The translations under genes were made by a program, and so were the position numbers. The notes below the pieces were generated by a model that saw only the letters and a list, made by a program, of their open reading frames with translations, did no database searches and was not told where the DNA came from. Positions 24,146-33,524 of a stretch of DNA of 64,000 bases are shown one piece after another; position 1 is the stretch's first letter; each line of letters opens with the position of its first letter. Where the stretch lies: the NCBI GenBank assembly GCA_016213645.1, contig JACQZY010000002.1, positions 38,663 through 102,662 of the forward strand. Reading direction: 5' to 3'. This DNA is from Actinomycetota bacterium (lineage in GTDB: Bacteria; Actinomycetota; Thermoleophilia; Solirubrobacterales; JACPNS01).

Positions 24146-26116
24146 TCAGTCCTCCCCAGCCTTCACACGCTCACCGATCATCCCCACCACCGCCGGGTCG
24201 CGCAGGGTCGTCACGTCGCCGAGCTCGCGGCCGTCGGCGATATCGCGCAGCAAACGGCGCATGATCTTGCCGGAGCGCGTTTTGGGGAGGTCATCGGCCC
24301 AGATGATTCGCTTGGGGCGGGCGAGTTTGCCGATCTTTTCGGCGACGTGTTCGCGTAATTCCGCGATCAGCTCCGCGGACGGCTCCCAGCCGCCTTCCAG
24401 CGTCACAAACGCCGTGATCGCCTGGCCGGTCTGCTCGTCGTTCTGGCCGATTACCGCCGCCTCGGCGACGCCCTCATGCGAGACCAGCGAACTCTCCACC
24501 TCCATCGTGCTGAGGCGGTGGCCTGAGACGTTGATCACGTCGTCGGTGCGGCCCAGCACCCAGAAGTATCCGTCTTCGTCCACGCGCGCGGCGTCGCCGA
24601 CGTCGTAGACCTCGCGGCCGAAGCGCGACCAATAGGTTTCCACGAAGCGGTCCGGGTCCAGATAGAGCGTACGCGCCATCGCCGGCCACGGCCGTCGCAG
24701 GGTCAGAAAACCGCCGCCCTGCTCCACGATCTCGCCGTCGTGCGTGACGACCTCGGCCGACACGCCCGGAAACGGCCGGGTCGCCGAGCCCGGCTTGGTG
24801 GCGGTGATCCCGGGCAACGGCGTGATCATGATCATCCCCGTTTCGGTCTGCCACCAGGTGTCGACCACCGGACAGCGGCCGCCGCCGATCACGTCGCGGT
24901 ACCACAGCCAGGCTCGCGGGTTGATCGGCTCGCCGACGCTGCCAAGCAATCTCAAGGTCGAGAGGTCGTACCCGTCGGGAATGTCGCGTCCCCACTTGAT
25001 GAACGTGCGGATCGCGGTGGGGGCCGTGTACAGAATTGTGACGCCGTATTCCTGGATGATCTCCCACCAGCGGCCCTGGTGCGGATAGTCGGGCGCGCCC
25101 TCGTAAAGCACCGACGTGCAGCCGTTGGCAAGCGGACCATAGACGATGTACGAGTGGCCGGTGACCCAGCCGATGTCGGCTGCGCACCAATAGACGTCGC
25201 GCTCGGGCTTGATGTCGAAGACGGCGTTGTGCGTGGCCGACACTCCGGTCAGAAATCCGCCGCTGGTGTGCTGGATGCCCTTGGGCTTGGCCGTTGAGCC
25301 CGATGTGTAAAGGATGAACAGCGGGTGTTCGGCGTCGAACGGTTCTGCCGGGCAGTCGGCGTCGGCCGCGAGCATCTGCTCGTGCCACCAGACGTCGCGG
25401 CCCTCGCGCATCGGCGTCTCCACCTTGCCGCCGGTGCGGTCGACGACGACGACATGACGCATGTCCGGCAACGCGTCAAGCGCCTCGTCCAGCGACTGCT
25501 TCATCGGAAGCGGTTCGCCGCGGCGCAGCGTGGCGTCGGCGGTGATCAACACCTTTGCGTGCGAGGTCTCCATGCGCTCGCGCACGGCCTCGGCGCTGAA
25601 GCCGCCGAAAACGACGTTGTGCACGGCGCCGATGCGCGCGCAGGCCAGCATCGCGGCAGGCGCCTCCGGGATCATCGGTAGATAGATGCCGACGGTTTCG
25701 CCGGGCTGAACGCCGAGGTTCTTCAGAACGTTCGCGAAGCGCTCGGTGGTGGAAAGCAGGTCGGAATAGGTGATCGTGCGGCGGGCTCCGTCCTCACCGA
25801 CCCAGTAGTACGCGACTCGATCGCCGTTGCCGGCCGCGACGTGACGGTCCAGGCAGTTGTGGCTGACGTTGATTTTGCCGCCCACAAACCACTTAGCCCA
25901 CGGCGCGTCCCACTCCAGCACTTTGTCCCAGGGCTGGGCCCAGTCGAGCTTGTGCGCCCACTCGGCCCACCATGCCTCTGGGTCGGCCTCGGCCCGGTCG
26001 TAGACGGCGGGGTCGCCGAAGTTGGCCTGGGCCTTGAATTCCTCGGAAGGTTCGAAAACCTCCTCGGTGTGCATCAACGCCTCTACGTCCGGTCCTTCGC
26101 CGATCTGGATCTCCAT
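24146..26116 (-). CDS. acs: acetyl-CoA synthetase
   Basis: The 656-residue AMP-forming ligase makes acetyl-CoA from acetate. Its length and the N-terminal ACAS region are standard. The core phosphate loop near residue 270 reads Y-T-S-G-S-T-A-K-P-K-G, with Ala in place of the usual Gly before Lys. Downstream are the W-W-Q-T-E-T-G motif near 410, Y-D-V-G-D near 500 and the C-terminal P-K-T-R-S-G-K-I-M-R-R near 612, whose Lys is the acetylation-controlled residue in Acs. GGAGG and GAGG precede the ATG. It probably works with citrate synthase (6.8 kb) on acetate. No acetylase or deacetylase gene is adjacent. Confidence 0.95.
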   Translation of the reverse strand: MEIQIGEGPDVEALMHTEEVFEPSEEFKAQANFGDPAVYDRAEADPEAWWAEWAHKLDWAQPWDKVLEWDAPWAKWFVGGKINVSHNCLDRHVAAGNGDRVAYYWVGEDGARRTITYSDLLSTTERFANVLKNLGVQPGETVGIYLPMIPEAPAAMLACARIGAVHNVVFGGFSAEAVRERMETSHAKVLITADATLRRGEPLPMKQSLDEALDALPDMRHVVVVDRTGGKVETPMREGRDVWWHEQMLAADADCPAEPFDAEHPLFILYTSGSTAKPKGIQHTSGGFLTGVSATHNAVFDIKPERDVYWCAADIGWVTGHSYIVYGPLANGCTSVLYEGAPDYPHQGRWWEIIQEYGVTILYTAPTAIRTFIKWGRDIPDGYDLSTLRLLGSVGEPINPRAWLWYRDVIGGGRCPVVDTWWQTETGMIMITPLPGITATKPGSATRPFPGVSAEVVTHDGEIVEQGGGFLTLRRPWPAMARTLYLDPDRFVETYWSRFGREVYDVGDAARVDEDGYFWVLGRTDDVINVSGHRLSTMEVESSLVSHEGVAEAAVIGQNDEQTGQAITAFVTLEGGWEPSAELIAELREHVAEKIGKLARPKRIIWADDLPKTRSGKIMRRLLRDIADGRELGDVTTLRDPAVVGMIGERVKAGED

Positions 26117-26208
26117 TACCTCAGCCTCCCGTGTTGCCGCCTGCGATCTGCGGCAAATCTAACGGAGACCGGCCGGAACGGCGCAACGCGAATCGGCAGT
26201 CGGCAATT

Positions 26209-27786
26209 TCAGCCGGTTCGAAGGCTGTTGCGCATCTCGGCCGTCAACCGTTCCAGGCGCGGCTCCGTCTGGCGATCGACGAACTTCATCGACTGTGCGA
26301 CCGCCGGATGCACGGCGTTGATCTGGTCCCACATCGCGTGGGCCACGGCACGATATGCCGGGTGACCCTCGCGACCGCTGCGCAGCTCGATCAACTGCAT
26401 CGCTTCGCGGGCGTTGAGATCGAGCACGTAACGGATGCGGTAGGCCAGGCACAGCGCATAGGGCGCGTGTTCGGCGTGACCGTTCTTGACCAGCCGTTCG
26501 TATTCCTTGCGCGACACGTCGAGCGCGGAGCGGTACGCGTCGGCGGCGTCGGCACGTTCAAGTTCAGCCGGCACCTCGGCTCCGAGGTAAGGCGTGAGCG
26601 TCTGCCACTGGCACGTGAGCATGCGATGGCGTTGCAGGTCGCGAAAAGCGCCGTAGTCGGAAACGATCTCAAATCGGTAGCGCAACGCCTCGTAGCCGCG
26701 GCCCGGACGATGGCGGCGGTTTTCGCGCTCGCCCGCCATCTCGGCCAACAACTGCCCCAGCTGCGCTTCGTCCAGCTCGCCGACCACTTCGCGCACGCGG
26801 CTCTCGCCGAGCGTGCTCGATTCGTACAACAACGCGGCCGCCAGCCTGCGCTCGTCTCCCTCGTGCTCAAGCAATCGCACGGAAGGACCGAGGTCCGACT
26901 GGTCGACGGGTTCGCCGATGCCCAACTTGGCCGACCAGCGTTCGCCGTTTTCGCGCAGCGAGCCGAGGTATTCGATCCAGCGCCCCCCGCGATCCGGCCG
27001 ATTCACGCGCTGCACAAAGCTTGGAATCACCTTCTGAAGCTCACGCAGAATCTGCTCGCCGCAGGCGCGCGCCTCGGGCAGCGGCGAGGCCGCAAGACGC
27101 AGCAGTAGGTTTTCGTAGGCCTGGCCGCTGGCGTAGATGCCCATGTGCGACAAGGACGCGGCGGGCAGCAGACCACGCAGCAGGTCCAACGCCTTGGCCG
27201 CGACGGCGCGGCGGTGCGCGGCTTCGTCTTGTCCGGAATCGGCCGGATAGTTGGCTGCGACCGACGCCATTACGCGAGGCATTACGGCCGCGTAAGTGCC
27301 GAAGAGCTTGTCCATAGCGACGGCGTACTGCTTGCCGAGTTCGAAGTTGCGGTAGTAGCGGTAACCGCCGCCGGGCATCTGAGAGTCGTACGGGATGTAT
27401 CGCGTCGATTGCTCCAAATAGGCCGCCAGCCGGCCGCGCTGAAGCTGCTTCGTGAGCACGTTGGACACCCATTCGCAGGCGACGTGCGCGCCGCCGAGCT
27501 GCGCCACGGAGTCGTCGCCGTAACCCAGGAAGATGCGTTCGTAGAGCTTTGCGGCGCGTTCGCCCTCGGCGCCGTCAAACGCCCGCATCGCGATCGAGTC
27601 GAGATCGCCGGCGAACTCGTCCAGAAACATCCGCCGGAGCGTGCCCTGGTATCGGGAGTAACGCGCGAACATCGCGCCCTTTACGGTGTCCGGCATGTTG
27701 ACGAGCGCGAAAACCGAATCGTCGGTGTTCGTGAAGAACGGCTGCAGCCGTTCGCGCTCGTCGCTTGTGAAGCTTTCCCGAATCAT
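26209..27786 (-). CDS. double-domain ThyX-like protein
   Basis: The 525-residue protein looks like two fused FAD-dependent thymidylate synthase (ThyX) halves. Normal ThyX is about 220-250 residues with the signature R-H-R-x7-S. Here the first half has Q-R-G-R-L-A-A-Y-L-E-Q-S-T-R-Y near 118-133, which keeps the S-x-R-Y end but has R-G-R. The second half has R-H-R-M-L-T-C-Q-W-Q-T-L-T-P-Y near 380, with R-H-R but no matching Ser-x-Arg-Tyr. Each half thus keeps a different part of the motif. Whether it makes dTMP is uncertain; it may be a diverged flavoprotein. The ATG at 27786 is chosen over a TTG at 27849, but no Shine-Dalgarno or -10 box marks it. Confidence 0.78.
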   Translation of the reverse strand: MIRESFTSDERERLQPFFTNTDDSVFALVNMPDTVKGAMFARYSRYQGTLRRMFLDEFAGDLDSIAMRAFDGAEGERAAKLYERIFLGYGDDSVAQLGGAHVACEWVSNVLTKQLQRGRLAAYLEQSTRYIPYDSQMPGGGYRYYRNFELGKQYAVAMDKLFGTYAAVMPRVMASVAANYPADSGQDEAAHRRAVAAKALDLLRGLLPAASLSHMGIYASGQAYENLLLRLAASPLPEARACGEQILRELQKVIPSFVQRVNRPDRGGRWIEYLGSLRENGERWSAKLGIGEPVDQSDLGPSVRLLEHEGDERRLAAALLYESSTLGESRVREVVGELDEAQLGQLLAEMAGERENRRHRPGRGYEALRYRFEIVSDYGAFRDLQRHRMLTCQWQTLTPYLGAEVPAELERADAADAYRSALDVSRKEYERLVKNGHAEHAPYALCLAYRIRYVLDLNAREAMQLIELRSGREGHPAYRAVAHAMWDQINAVHPAVAQSMKFVDRQTEPRLERLTAEMRNSLRTG

Positions 27787-27881
27787 TTGAACACGATGTC
27801 GCGGCGCGCGAGTGGATTTTTCACACTCGCGGCGGCAAGACGGGTGCAAATCCTAGACCGTCACCGGGCGGCCGAAAGACC

Positions 27882-30149
27882 TCAGGCCAAGCGACGGTCC
27901 GCGCGCCGGCGCGAACGAGTCTTCTCGTCGTGCATCGCACGGTCCGCGCGCTGCAGAAACTCGTCGGCCGATTCGCCTTCGCGCCAGGTCACGACACCGA
28001 TGCTCGAACTGCTCGGTAGGTCGGGACAGATTCGGCGGCGAGTGTGACCGATCGAGTCATAGAGCCGCTCGATCACCGCGCCGATGTGGTCCTCCTCGGC
28101 GTGTTCAAAGAGCACGAAAAACTCGTCTCCGCCTCGGCGCGCCACCAGTTCCTGGGAGCGCACTGTCTCCGAGATCGCCCGCGCCACGGATTCGATCATG
28201 CCGTCTCCGACGGTGTGGCTGTAGCGGTCATTGACGAGTTTGAACTGGTCGAGGTCGATCGTCACGATCGCCGGAACGGTCTGCTCGCGACTCGCCGCCG
28301 CCACGGCGTCGGTCACGCGGAATCCCAGCGCACGCACATTCGCGACGCCGGTCAACGGATCGAGCTCTGAAAGCTCTGCGTTGGTGCGCGCGAAGCGCAC
28401 CGTCACGCTGCGCACCTTGGCGACGAGCGCGGCGAGCACAAGCACCACGGTGGTGGTGATCCCGCCGCGCAGGCCTCCATACGCAAAGTCGCCGCCGATC
28501 GCGAAAGCGCAGTAGATCGTCATCAGCACGAAGATGTAGGGCAGTGCGTCACGCGGTCCGAGAAAGTAGATCGCGTAGAGCACCAGCACGGGCAGAATGT
28601 CGATGATGGCCGTGCCGGCGGGTCCGGCGGCCCAGGTCGCCCAGGTGGTCAGCAGGGTCGCCACGATGAACCCGAGGTGCATTACTCGCTCCGCCCAGCC
28701 GTGACCGGCGGCCCAAAGACCGAACCCCGCGAGTACGTAGTACCCGAGACCGCAGATCAGACCGACTGCGGTGGGCAGAGGATGGAGCTGCCCCGCGAGA
28801 GAGAGCACAATCAGCGAAAATCCGGCCGGCGTCAGGGCGACGGCCGAAAACGACCACATCGGGTTGAGTTCCGACCACCAGCGACGGAACCGGCCGATGC
28901 TGCGTTCGATCTCTACGCCGGTACGACGCGGCGAGTACGCACGGTTAACGGCCGCGGCAACCCGGTCCAGCGACGCGCGACGCGGTGACTGGCTGATAAA
29001 GGCCACTCGCGCCTCCTCGGCTTCGAGCGCGCGCATCGACGACGTGCGGTCGACCGAACCGGTATGAAAAGCGGTTTTGACGTCGTGAAGGGCATCGTCG
29101 GCCTTTTGCAGAATCGATGCGGTCGAATCACCGTCCCGGGCCGGCACGTAGGCCACGCTTCCACTCGGCGTGATCTGCGGGCAGGTGCGCATGCGGGCGC
29201 GGACGATCGCCGAACTGAATCTGCGCGCCAGCGCCTCAACGTCGCGCCTGTCCGGTTCCGTCACGAGCACTGAGAACTCGTCGCCGCCCCGGCGCGCGAC
29301 CAGGTCGAAGGCGCCCGCCTCGGCGGAGAGTTCGGCGGCAACGGCGCGCAACACGCGATCGCCCACCGAGTGGTCGTACTCGTCGTTGACCTGCTTGAAG
29401 TTGTCGAGGTCGATCGCGAAAAGCGCGAACGAAGTCGGCTCGTCGCCCGATCTGCCAAGTGCGTCGGCGAGTCGCTCGCGCAGCCGGCGCATGTTCGCGA
29501 TCCCGGTCAGCGGATCGGTGTATGCGAGTGCCCGGTTGAGACGGGCCAGTCGGCGCGTGGCCTGTTCAGCCACGATGAACGACATCACGATCATCAGCTC
29601 GGCGCCCACGGTGATCCACGCATGCGCCAGGCGCGCCGGGCCTTCCAGCTTCAACAGAACCGTCAGCGTGACCACGCTGACCACCACCATGTACGGCGCG
29701 GCAAAGCGAGCCCCGTATAAGAACGAAGGCGTAACCAACACGAACAACGGCAGCAAGACGAACGCCACGGCGGTCGGACCGGCGACGACCGCGCCGACAA
29801 GGAATATCCCCAGACCGAGCGAGAGCCGCATGTGCGTGGCCCAGTTCGCGTTGGTCAGATAAATCGCGCCGAACACGCTGAGTATCGAAAGCAGAACCGC
29901 CACCAGCGCGAGTACAAACACTCCGAAAGGAATTGACGTCGGCATCAGCAGATACAGGCCGGCCGTCGCGATACCGCCGGCCCCGTAAAGCAGGATCGAC
30001 GCGTACCAACCGGTCTTTGCGGCCAGCCCGACTTCTTCGAGCGCCGCTGTGACGTCGTCCGCGCCTTCACGTCTCAGAACATCGGCCTGCGCCCCATCCA
30101 GGCGCGCGAAACCGCGCTGAGCCGCGGTTATTCCGCCAATCAACCTCAT
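27882..30149 (-). CDS. tandem membrane-GGDEF diguanylate cyclase
   Basis: The 755-residue protein contains the same module twice: a bundle of about six membrane helices followed by a GGDEF domain. Module one spans helices 50-195 and GGDEF 210-375; module two spans helices 430-580 and GGDEF 590-745. Both active-site loops read R-R-G-G-D-E-F (near 288 and 673), and both keep the D-P-L-T-G metal/nucleotide motif, so both look active. The first lacks the RxxD inhibitory site; the second has R-S-Q-E at that place. It should make cyclic di-GMP from GTP. No Shine-Dalgarno is visible; CCCAAATG occurs twice just before and at the start codon. It is monocistronic, downstream of the nuo operon. Confidence 0.9.
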   Translation of the reverse strand: MRLIGGITAAQRGFARLDGAQADVLRREGADDVTAALEEVGLAAKTGWYASILLYGAGGIATAGLYLLMPTSIPFGVFVLALVAVLLSILSVFGAIYLTNANWATHMRLSLGLGIFLVGAVVAGPTAVAFVLLPLFVLVTPSFLYGARFAAPYMVVVSVVTLTVLLKLEGPARLAHAWITVGAELMIVMSFIVAEQATRRLARLNRALAYTDPLTGIANMRRLRERLADALGRSGDEPTSFALFAIDLDNFKQVNDEYDHSVGDRVLRAVAAELSAEAGAFDLVARRGGDEFSVLVTEPDRRDVEALARRFSSAIVRARMRTCPQITPSGSVAYVPARDGDSTASILQKADDALHDVKTAFHTGSVDRTSSMRALEAEEARVAFISQSPRRASLDRVAAAVNRAYSPRRTGVEIERSIGRFRRWWSELNPMWSFSAVALTPAGFSLIVLSLAGQLHPLPTAVGLICGLGYYVLAGFGLWAAGHGWAERVMHLGFIVATLLTTWATWAAGPAGTAIIDILPVLVLYAIYFLGPRDALPYIFVLMTIYCAFAIGGDFAYGGLRGGITTTVVLVLAALVAKVRSVTVRFARTNAELSELDPLTGVANVRALGFRVTDAVAAASREQTVPAIVTIDLDQFKLVNDRYSHTVGDGMIESVARAISETVRSQELVARRGGDEFFVLFEHAEEDHIGAVIERLYDSIGHTRRRICPDLPSSSSIGVVTWREGESADEFLQRADRAMHDEKTRSRRRADRRLA

Positions 30150-30362
30150 TTGGGTTCGTATCGTCCATTTGGGTGGGTCGCCTGACTCTGGACGCGGGCC
30201 GAACGACGGCCCGAATTACCGGAAAAACCGTATTTGCAGCGGGGAAATTCGCTTCAACTGGGGTTTTCACAGGTCAAACGAACGTCCAGGCCGAAGGCTG
30301 GACGGCGAAGCGGGTTGGCTGCGCCATCGAACGGCCCGGTCAGACCGCGTGATGAGGCGGCG

Positions 30363-30386
30363 CCGTCCGGCGCTGAACGCCGGCGG
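30363..30386 (-). terminator. hairpin ending the nuo operon
   Basis: CCGGCG-CTGAA-CGCCGG, extended by CCG/CGG with a one-base bulge, starts directly after the nuoN stop. No U tract follows. The remaining gap to 30150 shows no gene. Confidence 0.6.
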
Positions 30387-31937
30387 TCAGAAGATCAGTT
30401 GTCCGCCGGCGTAGGCGAGGATGCGCGCGAGCTCGAGCAGCGGCCGAGGGTAGAAACCAAAGAGCACCGATGCGGCGGCGGCGGTGACGGCAAGCGCGAC
30501 GAGCTCGGGGTGCCGAGCCGCATCCGCCTCCGGTGCCGCGCCCGCGAGCGCCGATGTGCCGGACCGCGTACCGTCCCCAAACACTTCGTCCCGCACGGCC
30601 GACGGCATCCAGATCGCCGCGACGACGCGCAGGTAATAACCCAACGAGATCGCCGAGCCGAGCGCGATCATCACCGCCAGCCACGCGTAGTGACCGTCGA
30701 TCGCCGCCTGCATTAAGAGCAGCTTGCCGACGAAGCCCGCGGTCACCGGCAACCCGGCCAGCGCGAGCATGCAAATCGTCATCGGCCATGCCAGCCAAGG
30801 TGCCTCGCGGCCAAGGTTTCGCATTCCGCGCATGCCGTCGCCGGCGCCGGAGCGCTCGCGCGTCGCGATCACGGCAAACGGACCGATGTTCATCGCCAGG
30901 TAGGCGAACAAATAGAAACCGATTGCGTACACGCCGAGCCATGTGCCCGCCACGATTCCGGCAAGCACGTATCCCACTTGCGCCACGCCGGAGTAAGCGA
31001 GCATTCGCTTGAGCGATTCTTGACGCAGCGCGCCGATGTTGCCCACGAAGATCGTGACGGTGGCGAGCATGGCCACCATCACCTCCCAGTGCTCGCGCGC
31101 CGGACCAAGTGCCTGCATGCCGACGCGCAGCAGCACGGCGATCACCGCGAATTTGGTGGCCACCGCCATAAACGCCGCGACCGGCGTGGGCGCGCCTTGG
31201 TAGACGTCCGGAGTCCACTGGTGAAACGGCGCAACCGAGGCCTTGAAGGCGAGCCCGGCTAGCGTGAGGGCGACGCCGGCCAGCAGCAACGGGTCGTCGC
31301 GCAGCGCCGGCAGCGAGACCGCCCGCGCAATCGACGCGTAATCCGTGTGGCCTGTCGCCCCGTAGATCATCGACAGGCCGTAAAGCAGCACCGCCGACCC
31401 GAGCGAACCGATCAGCAGATACTTGAGGCCTGCCTCGAGCGAAGTGTTGCGCCGCAAATCGGCGGCACAAAGCACGTAGAGCGGAATCGAGAACAGCTCG
31501 AAGCCGAGAAAGAACGTCACGAGATTTGTCGCCGAGACGAGGATCGCCATGCCCAGCACGGTGGTGATCAGCAACGAAAAGAACTCGCCCGCGCCGGCCT
31601 CGCGCAGAGTGTCCGAGCGCCAAACCAACACACTCGCACAAAGTGCCGCCGACACGAAAAGCAGGTCGAAGATCGCCGACACGTCGTCCAGCGCCAGCGC
31701 GCCGCCGAGGATCGATATGTCCGGCTCGCCGATGCGCACGGCGAACACGACACCGGCTGAGACGAGCGTGACGATCGCCGTAATCGGAGTAAGCAAGCGC
31801 TGCGCTGCGCGTCCGCCGATCAGCGATACAAAAATGGTCACGATCGCACCCCCGGCGAGAATCAGGATCGGCAGCAACGAGCCGTATTCCACACTCGGGC
31901 CGTGCACCTGACCGGCAGCGGCAAGCAGGGTCGTCAT
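30387..31937 (-). CDS. nuoN: NADH-quinone oxidoreductase subunit N
   Basis: This 516-residue antiporter-like membrane subunit of complex I has about 14 helices. The proton-channel region includes the F-F-L-G-F-E-L-F-S-I-P segment near 145 (key Glu) and the Lys of G-L-K-Y-L-L near 195. A second half carries F-K-A-S-V-A-P-F-H-Q-W-T-P-D-V-Y near 250, the classic Nuo/Mrp signature. It is the last gene of the operon, overlapping nuoM by ATGA. Confidence 0.95.
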   Translation of the reverse strand: MTTLLAAAGQVHGPSVEYGSLLPILILAGGAIVTIFVSLIGGRAAQRLLTPITAIVTLVSAGVVFAVRIGEPDISILGGALALDDVSAIFDLLFVSAALCASVLVWRSDTLREAGAGEFFSLLITTVLGMAILVSATNLVTFFLGFELFSIPLYVLCAADLRRNTSLEAGLKYLLIGSLGSAVLLYGLSMIYGATGHTDYASIARAVSLPALRDDPLLLAGVALTLAGLAFKASVAPFHQWTPDVYQGAPTPVAAFMAVATKFAVIAVLLRVGMQALGPAREHWEVMVAMLATVTIFVGNIGALRQESLKRMLAYSGVAQVGYVLAGIVAGTWLGVYAIGFYLFAYLAMNIGPFAVIATRERSGAGDGMRGMRNLGREAPWLAWPMTICMLALAGLPVTAGFVGKLLLMQAAIDGHYAWLAVMIALGSAISLGYYLRVVAAIWMPSAVRDEVFGDGTRSGTSALAGAAPEADAARHPELVALAVTAAAASVLFGFYPRPLLELARILAYAGGQLIF

Positions 31938-33517
31938 CTGGTCCGCTCCCCCTTGGTGCTGGGCCGCTTCGCGGCCGGAGCACCGGAGTCGTTCTTCCTT
32001 GCGGCAGGCTCACCGGCATCGCCGTCGACCGACTGCTTGCTTACTCCAGATGCGCCCGGAAGCTGAATCGCGGTAAGCGCGCTGTCGGCCGCCGGCGCAA
32101 TCCTCTTCACCACGAACTGCGGATACACCGCCAACGCCAACACCACGAGCACGGCGGGCGCCAGCAGACCGAGTTCGTCCGATTCGATCTCACGCGAACG
32201 CCCCTCGCCCGGTCCGCGGCCGTGCATCGTGCGCTGGTAGAAACGGATCATGTAGACGGCCGCGAGCACCACGCCCGCGGTCGCCACGGCGCCATAGGCG
32301 AAGGCGCCGTCAAACGCGCCGAAGAGGATGTACAGCTCGCCCACGAAGTTGGCCGATCCGGGCATCGCGAGCGTGGCCAGCGAGATCACCAGGAACAATG
32401 CGGCGAGCAGCGGCGCGCTTTTCGCCAGTCCGCCCATGCGCGAGAGTGAGTCGCTTCCGGCGCGCTCGGCGAGAAAACCGATCACCAGAAACAAGCCCAC
32501 CACCACAATTCCGTGATTGAGCATCTGAAGCATCGCGCCCTGGACGCCCTTGTCATCGAAGGCGAAGATTCCCAGCGCGACAAAGCCGATCTGAGCGATC
32601 GACGAATAACCGACGACCAGCCGAGCATCGTCTTGGCTGAAGGCCATCACCGACCCGTAAACAATGCCGATCACCGCCAGCACCAGCATCAGATCCTGAA
32701 AATGCTGAGCGGCCAACGGCAGCGTCGGCAGCACCACACGCAACAGCCCGTACGCGCCAAGCTTGGCCACTACCGCGGAGAGCGGGATCAGCACCGGCAG
32801 CGGCGCCGCGCGGTAGGTGTCTGGCATCCAGCCGTGAAACGGTGGCAGCGGCATCTTGATCAGCAGCGCAACCGCGAAACCAAGGAATATCCAGTTCTGC
32901 GCGCCGCCGCTGACCGGATTCTGAACCAGGTCCTCGAAGGCGAAGCTGACCTGACCGATGTCGTGCTGCACGGCGGAGATGTGCGCCATCGCGATCGCGG
33001 AGGCAAACATCAACAGGCTCCCGGCCAGCGTGTAGATCATGAACTTCGCCGTCGCCGCGCGCGGGCGGCGCTGACCCCAGATGCCGATCAGGAAGTAGAA
33101 CGGAATCAGCAGCAGGTCGAAAAAGAGAATGAATAGGATCAGGTCTTGCGCCAAAAACGCCCCTAGCGTGCCGGTTTCGGCCAGTGCCAGTAGCGCAAAG
33201 TAAGTGCGCGGGTTATCGACCTTGCGACGGCTGGCGGCGATCGTCGCGATCACCCAGGCAAACACGGTCAGCGCGACCATGAAGACGTTGAGGCCGTCGA
33301 GCCCGAGCGAGTAGCTGATTCCGAGCTCCCTGATCCACCAGTTATCGACGGCCTGCTGGAGACTGACGGAGGTCTCGAAATTGAGCAGCACGGGGATGAT
33401 GAAACCGACCTGAAGCAGCGTGGCAAAGGCCGCGATCGTGCCCACCTGCTTGCGCGGGAAGCAGATCGCGAAGATCGCGCCGGCGAGCGGCAGGAAGATC
33501 AACAGTGTGAGACTCAT
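31934..33517 (-). CDS. nuoM: NADH-quinone oxidoreductase subunit M
   Basis: The 527-residue proton-pumping subunit has about 14 membrane helices. The proton-path Glu lies in the helix before the first broken helix (W-W-I-R-E-L-G-I-S-Y-S-L-G-L-D-G-L and F-F-D-L-L-L-I-P), and the signature P-P-F-H-G-W-M-P-D-T-Y is near 230. A much longer in-frame reading to 33862 runs through nuoL and is a shadow; the ATG at 33517, 7 nt after the nuoL stop, is used. The C-terminal tail (last 50 residues) is polar and charged, longer than in E. coli. Confidence 0.95.
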   Translation of the reverse strand: MSLTLLIFLPLAGAIFAICFPRKQVGTIAAFATLLQVGFIIPVLLNFETSVSLQQAVDNWWIRELGISYSLGLDGLNVFMVALTVFAWVIATIAASRRKVDNPRTYFALLALAETGTLGAFLAQDLILFILFFDLLLIPFYFLIGIWGQRRPRAATAKFMIYTLAGSLLMFASAIAMAHISAVQHDIGQVSFAFEDLVQNPVSGGAQNWIFLGFAVALLIKMPLPPFHGWMPDTYRAAPLPVLIPLSAVVAKLGAYGLLRVVLPTLPLAAQHFQDLMLVLAVIGIVYGSVMAFSQDDARLVVGYSSIAQIGFVALGIFAFDDKGVQGAMLQMLNHGIVVVGLFLVIGFLAERAGSDSLSRMGGLAKSAPLLAALFLVISLATLAMPGSANFVGELYILFGAFDGAFAYGAVATAGVVLAAVYMIRFYQRTMHGRGPGEGRSREIESDELGLLAPAVLVVLALAVYPQFVVKRIAPAADSALTAIQLPGASGVSKQSVDGDAGEPAARKNDSGAPAAKRPSTKGERTR

Positions 33518-33524
33518 CGCCGCG

